A DNA stretch of 52,770 nucleotides from an uncultured Agathobacter sp. Lineage in GTDB: Bacteria > Bacillota > Clostridia > Lachnospirales > Lachnospiraceae. The translations under genes were made by a program, and so were the position numbers. Below are positions 52,674-52,770 of the stretch, piece after piece; the first letter of the stretch is position 1; each line of letters starts with the position of its first letter. The DNA is taken from contig CAKRNE010000017.1 in the NCBI GenBank assembly GCA_934365945.1, forward strand, positions 1 through 52,770. The letters are read 5' to 3'. The notes below the pieces were generated by a model. The model did no database searches, was not told where the DNA came from, and worked only from the letters and a program-made list of their open reading frames with translations.

Positions 52674-52770
52674 ATTTTTTATGGGCTGTGTATGGAAAAA
52701 GAAATAACACGAAAGCAGAAGAATTATTATACGAGCTGATAGATTCAAAAACGGTTCTGCCATGCTATAA

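Noticed and set aside
52674..52770. Start of another gene at the right edge
   Set aside because: The ATG near 52692 stops after about 16 codons and has no ribosome site.

Overview
The window looks like a chromosomal segment of a Gram-positive gut anaerobe of the Lachnospiraceae, most like Agathobacter (Eubacterium) rectalis or Roseburia. This is inferred from low GC, AGGAGG-type ribosome sites, lipobox sugar-binding proteins, LacI-controlled CUT1-type transporters, a GH32/fructokinase cluster, a SpoIIQ-like protein and paired PadR/HAAS/DUF4097 genes. No rRNA, tRNA or CRISPR array was seen.

Layout. (1) 1-6483 is an AT-rich defence island: HTH regulator, Vsr nick endonuclease, HpaII-like C5-cytosine methylase and HpaII-like endonuclease in overlapping order, a membrane protein and a small ORF, then a 709-aa AAA_13 ATPase whose architecture matches the RloC/PrrC anticodon nucleases. 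The island ends next to the severed 3' end of a DUF3427 helicase gene. (2) 6640-8838 holds that remnant and a run of small genes: Nudix, ArsC/Spx-like, zinc ribbon, a small unknown and a lone receiver domain. A duplicated Nudix 3' end sits among them. (3) 8842-11227 is a PadR / HAAS-DUF1700 / DUF4097 operon on the minus strand with a repeat operator at its promoter. (4) 11390-15968 is housekeeping: tatD, rsmA, a degenerate M23 (SpoIIQ-like) protein, a TPR-GGDEF protein and a GIY-YIG protein. (5) 16094-20644 is a sugar ABC transporter (binding protein, two permeases) with a LacI regulator. (6) 20759-24148 carries an AI-2E family transporter, a Uma2 nuclease-fold protein and a MATE exporter. (7) 24247-31605 is a fructan/sucrose locus: a divergent LacI regulator, LplB/YtcP-type permeases, a 562-aa binding lipoprotein, intracellular GH32 and fructokinase, driven from a promoter flanked by two near-identical operators. 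(8) 31755-36643 carries SulP with an unusual C-terminal extension, RecQ, and an ECF S-component behind a structured leader. (9) 36772-39006 holds a lone trpF, a 261-bp element with 80-bp inverted arms next to 36-bp tandem repeats, and an M42 peptidase. (10) 39066-48391 is a same-strand array of small unrelated genes (VOC, PPC/DUF296, ASCH, GNAT, CPBP protease, SDR, DUF3784, ArsR, Fic) mixed with truncated, frameshifted or chimeric remnants. Several genes there share a short boundary motif just before their ribosome site. (11) 48429-52673 is a Bce-like module: response regulator, histidine kinase lacking membrane segments, ABC ATPase and FtsX-type permease.

How it fits together. The sugar loci bring oligosaccharides in by ABC transport. 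In the second locus GH32 releases fructose inside the cell and fructokinase phosphorylates it, with LacI repression relieved by sugar. The left island combines DNA restriction with a possible tRNA-cutting back-up. The best candidates for something undescribed are the cassette-like array at 39.4-46 kb, the hairpin element at 37.6-37.9 kb, and the RloC-like gene beside an HpaII-type restriction system.
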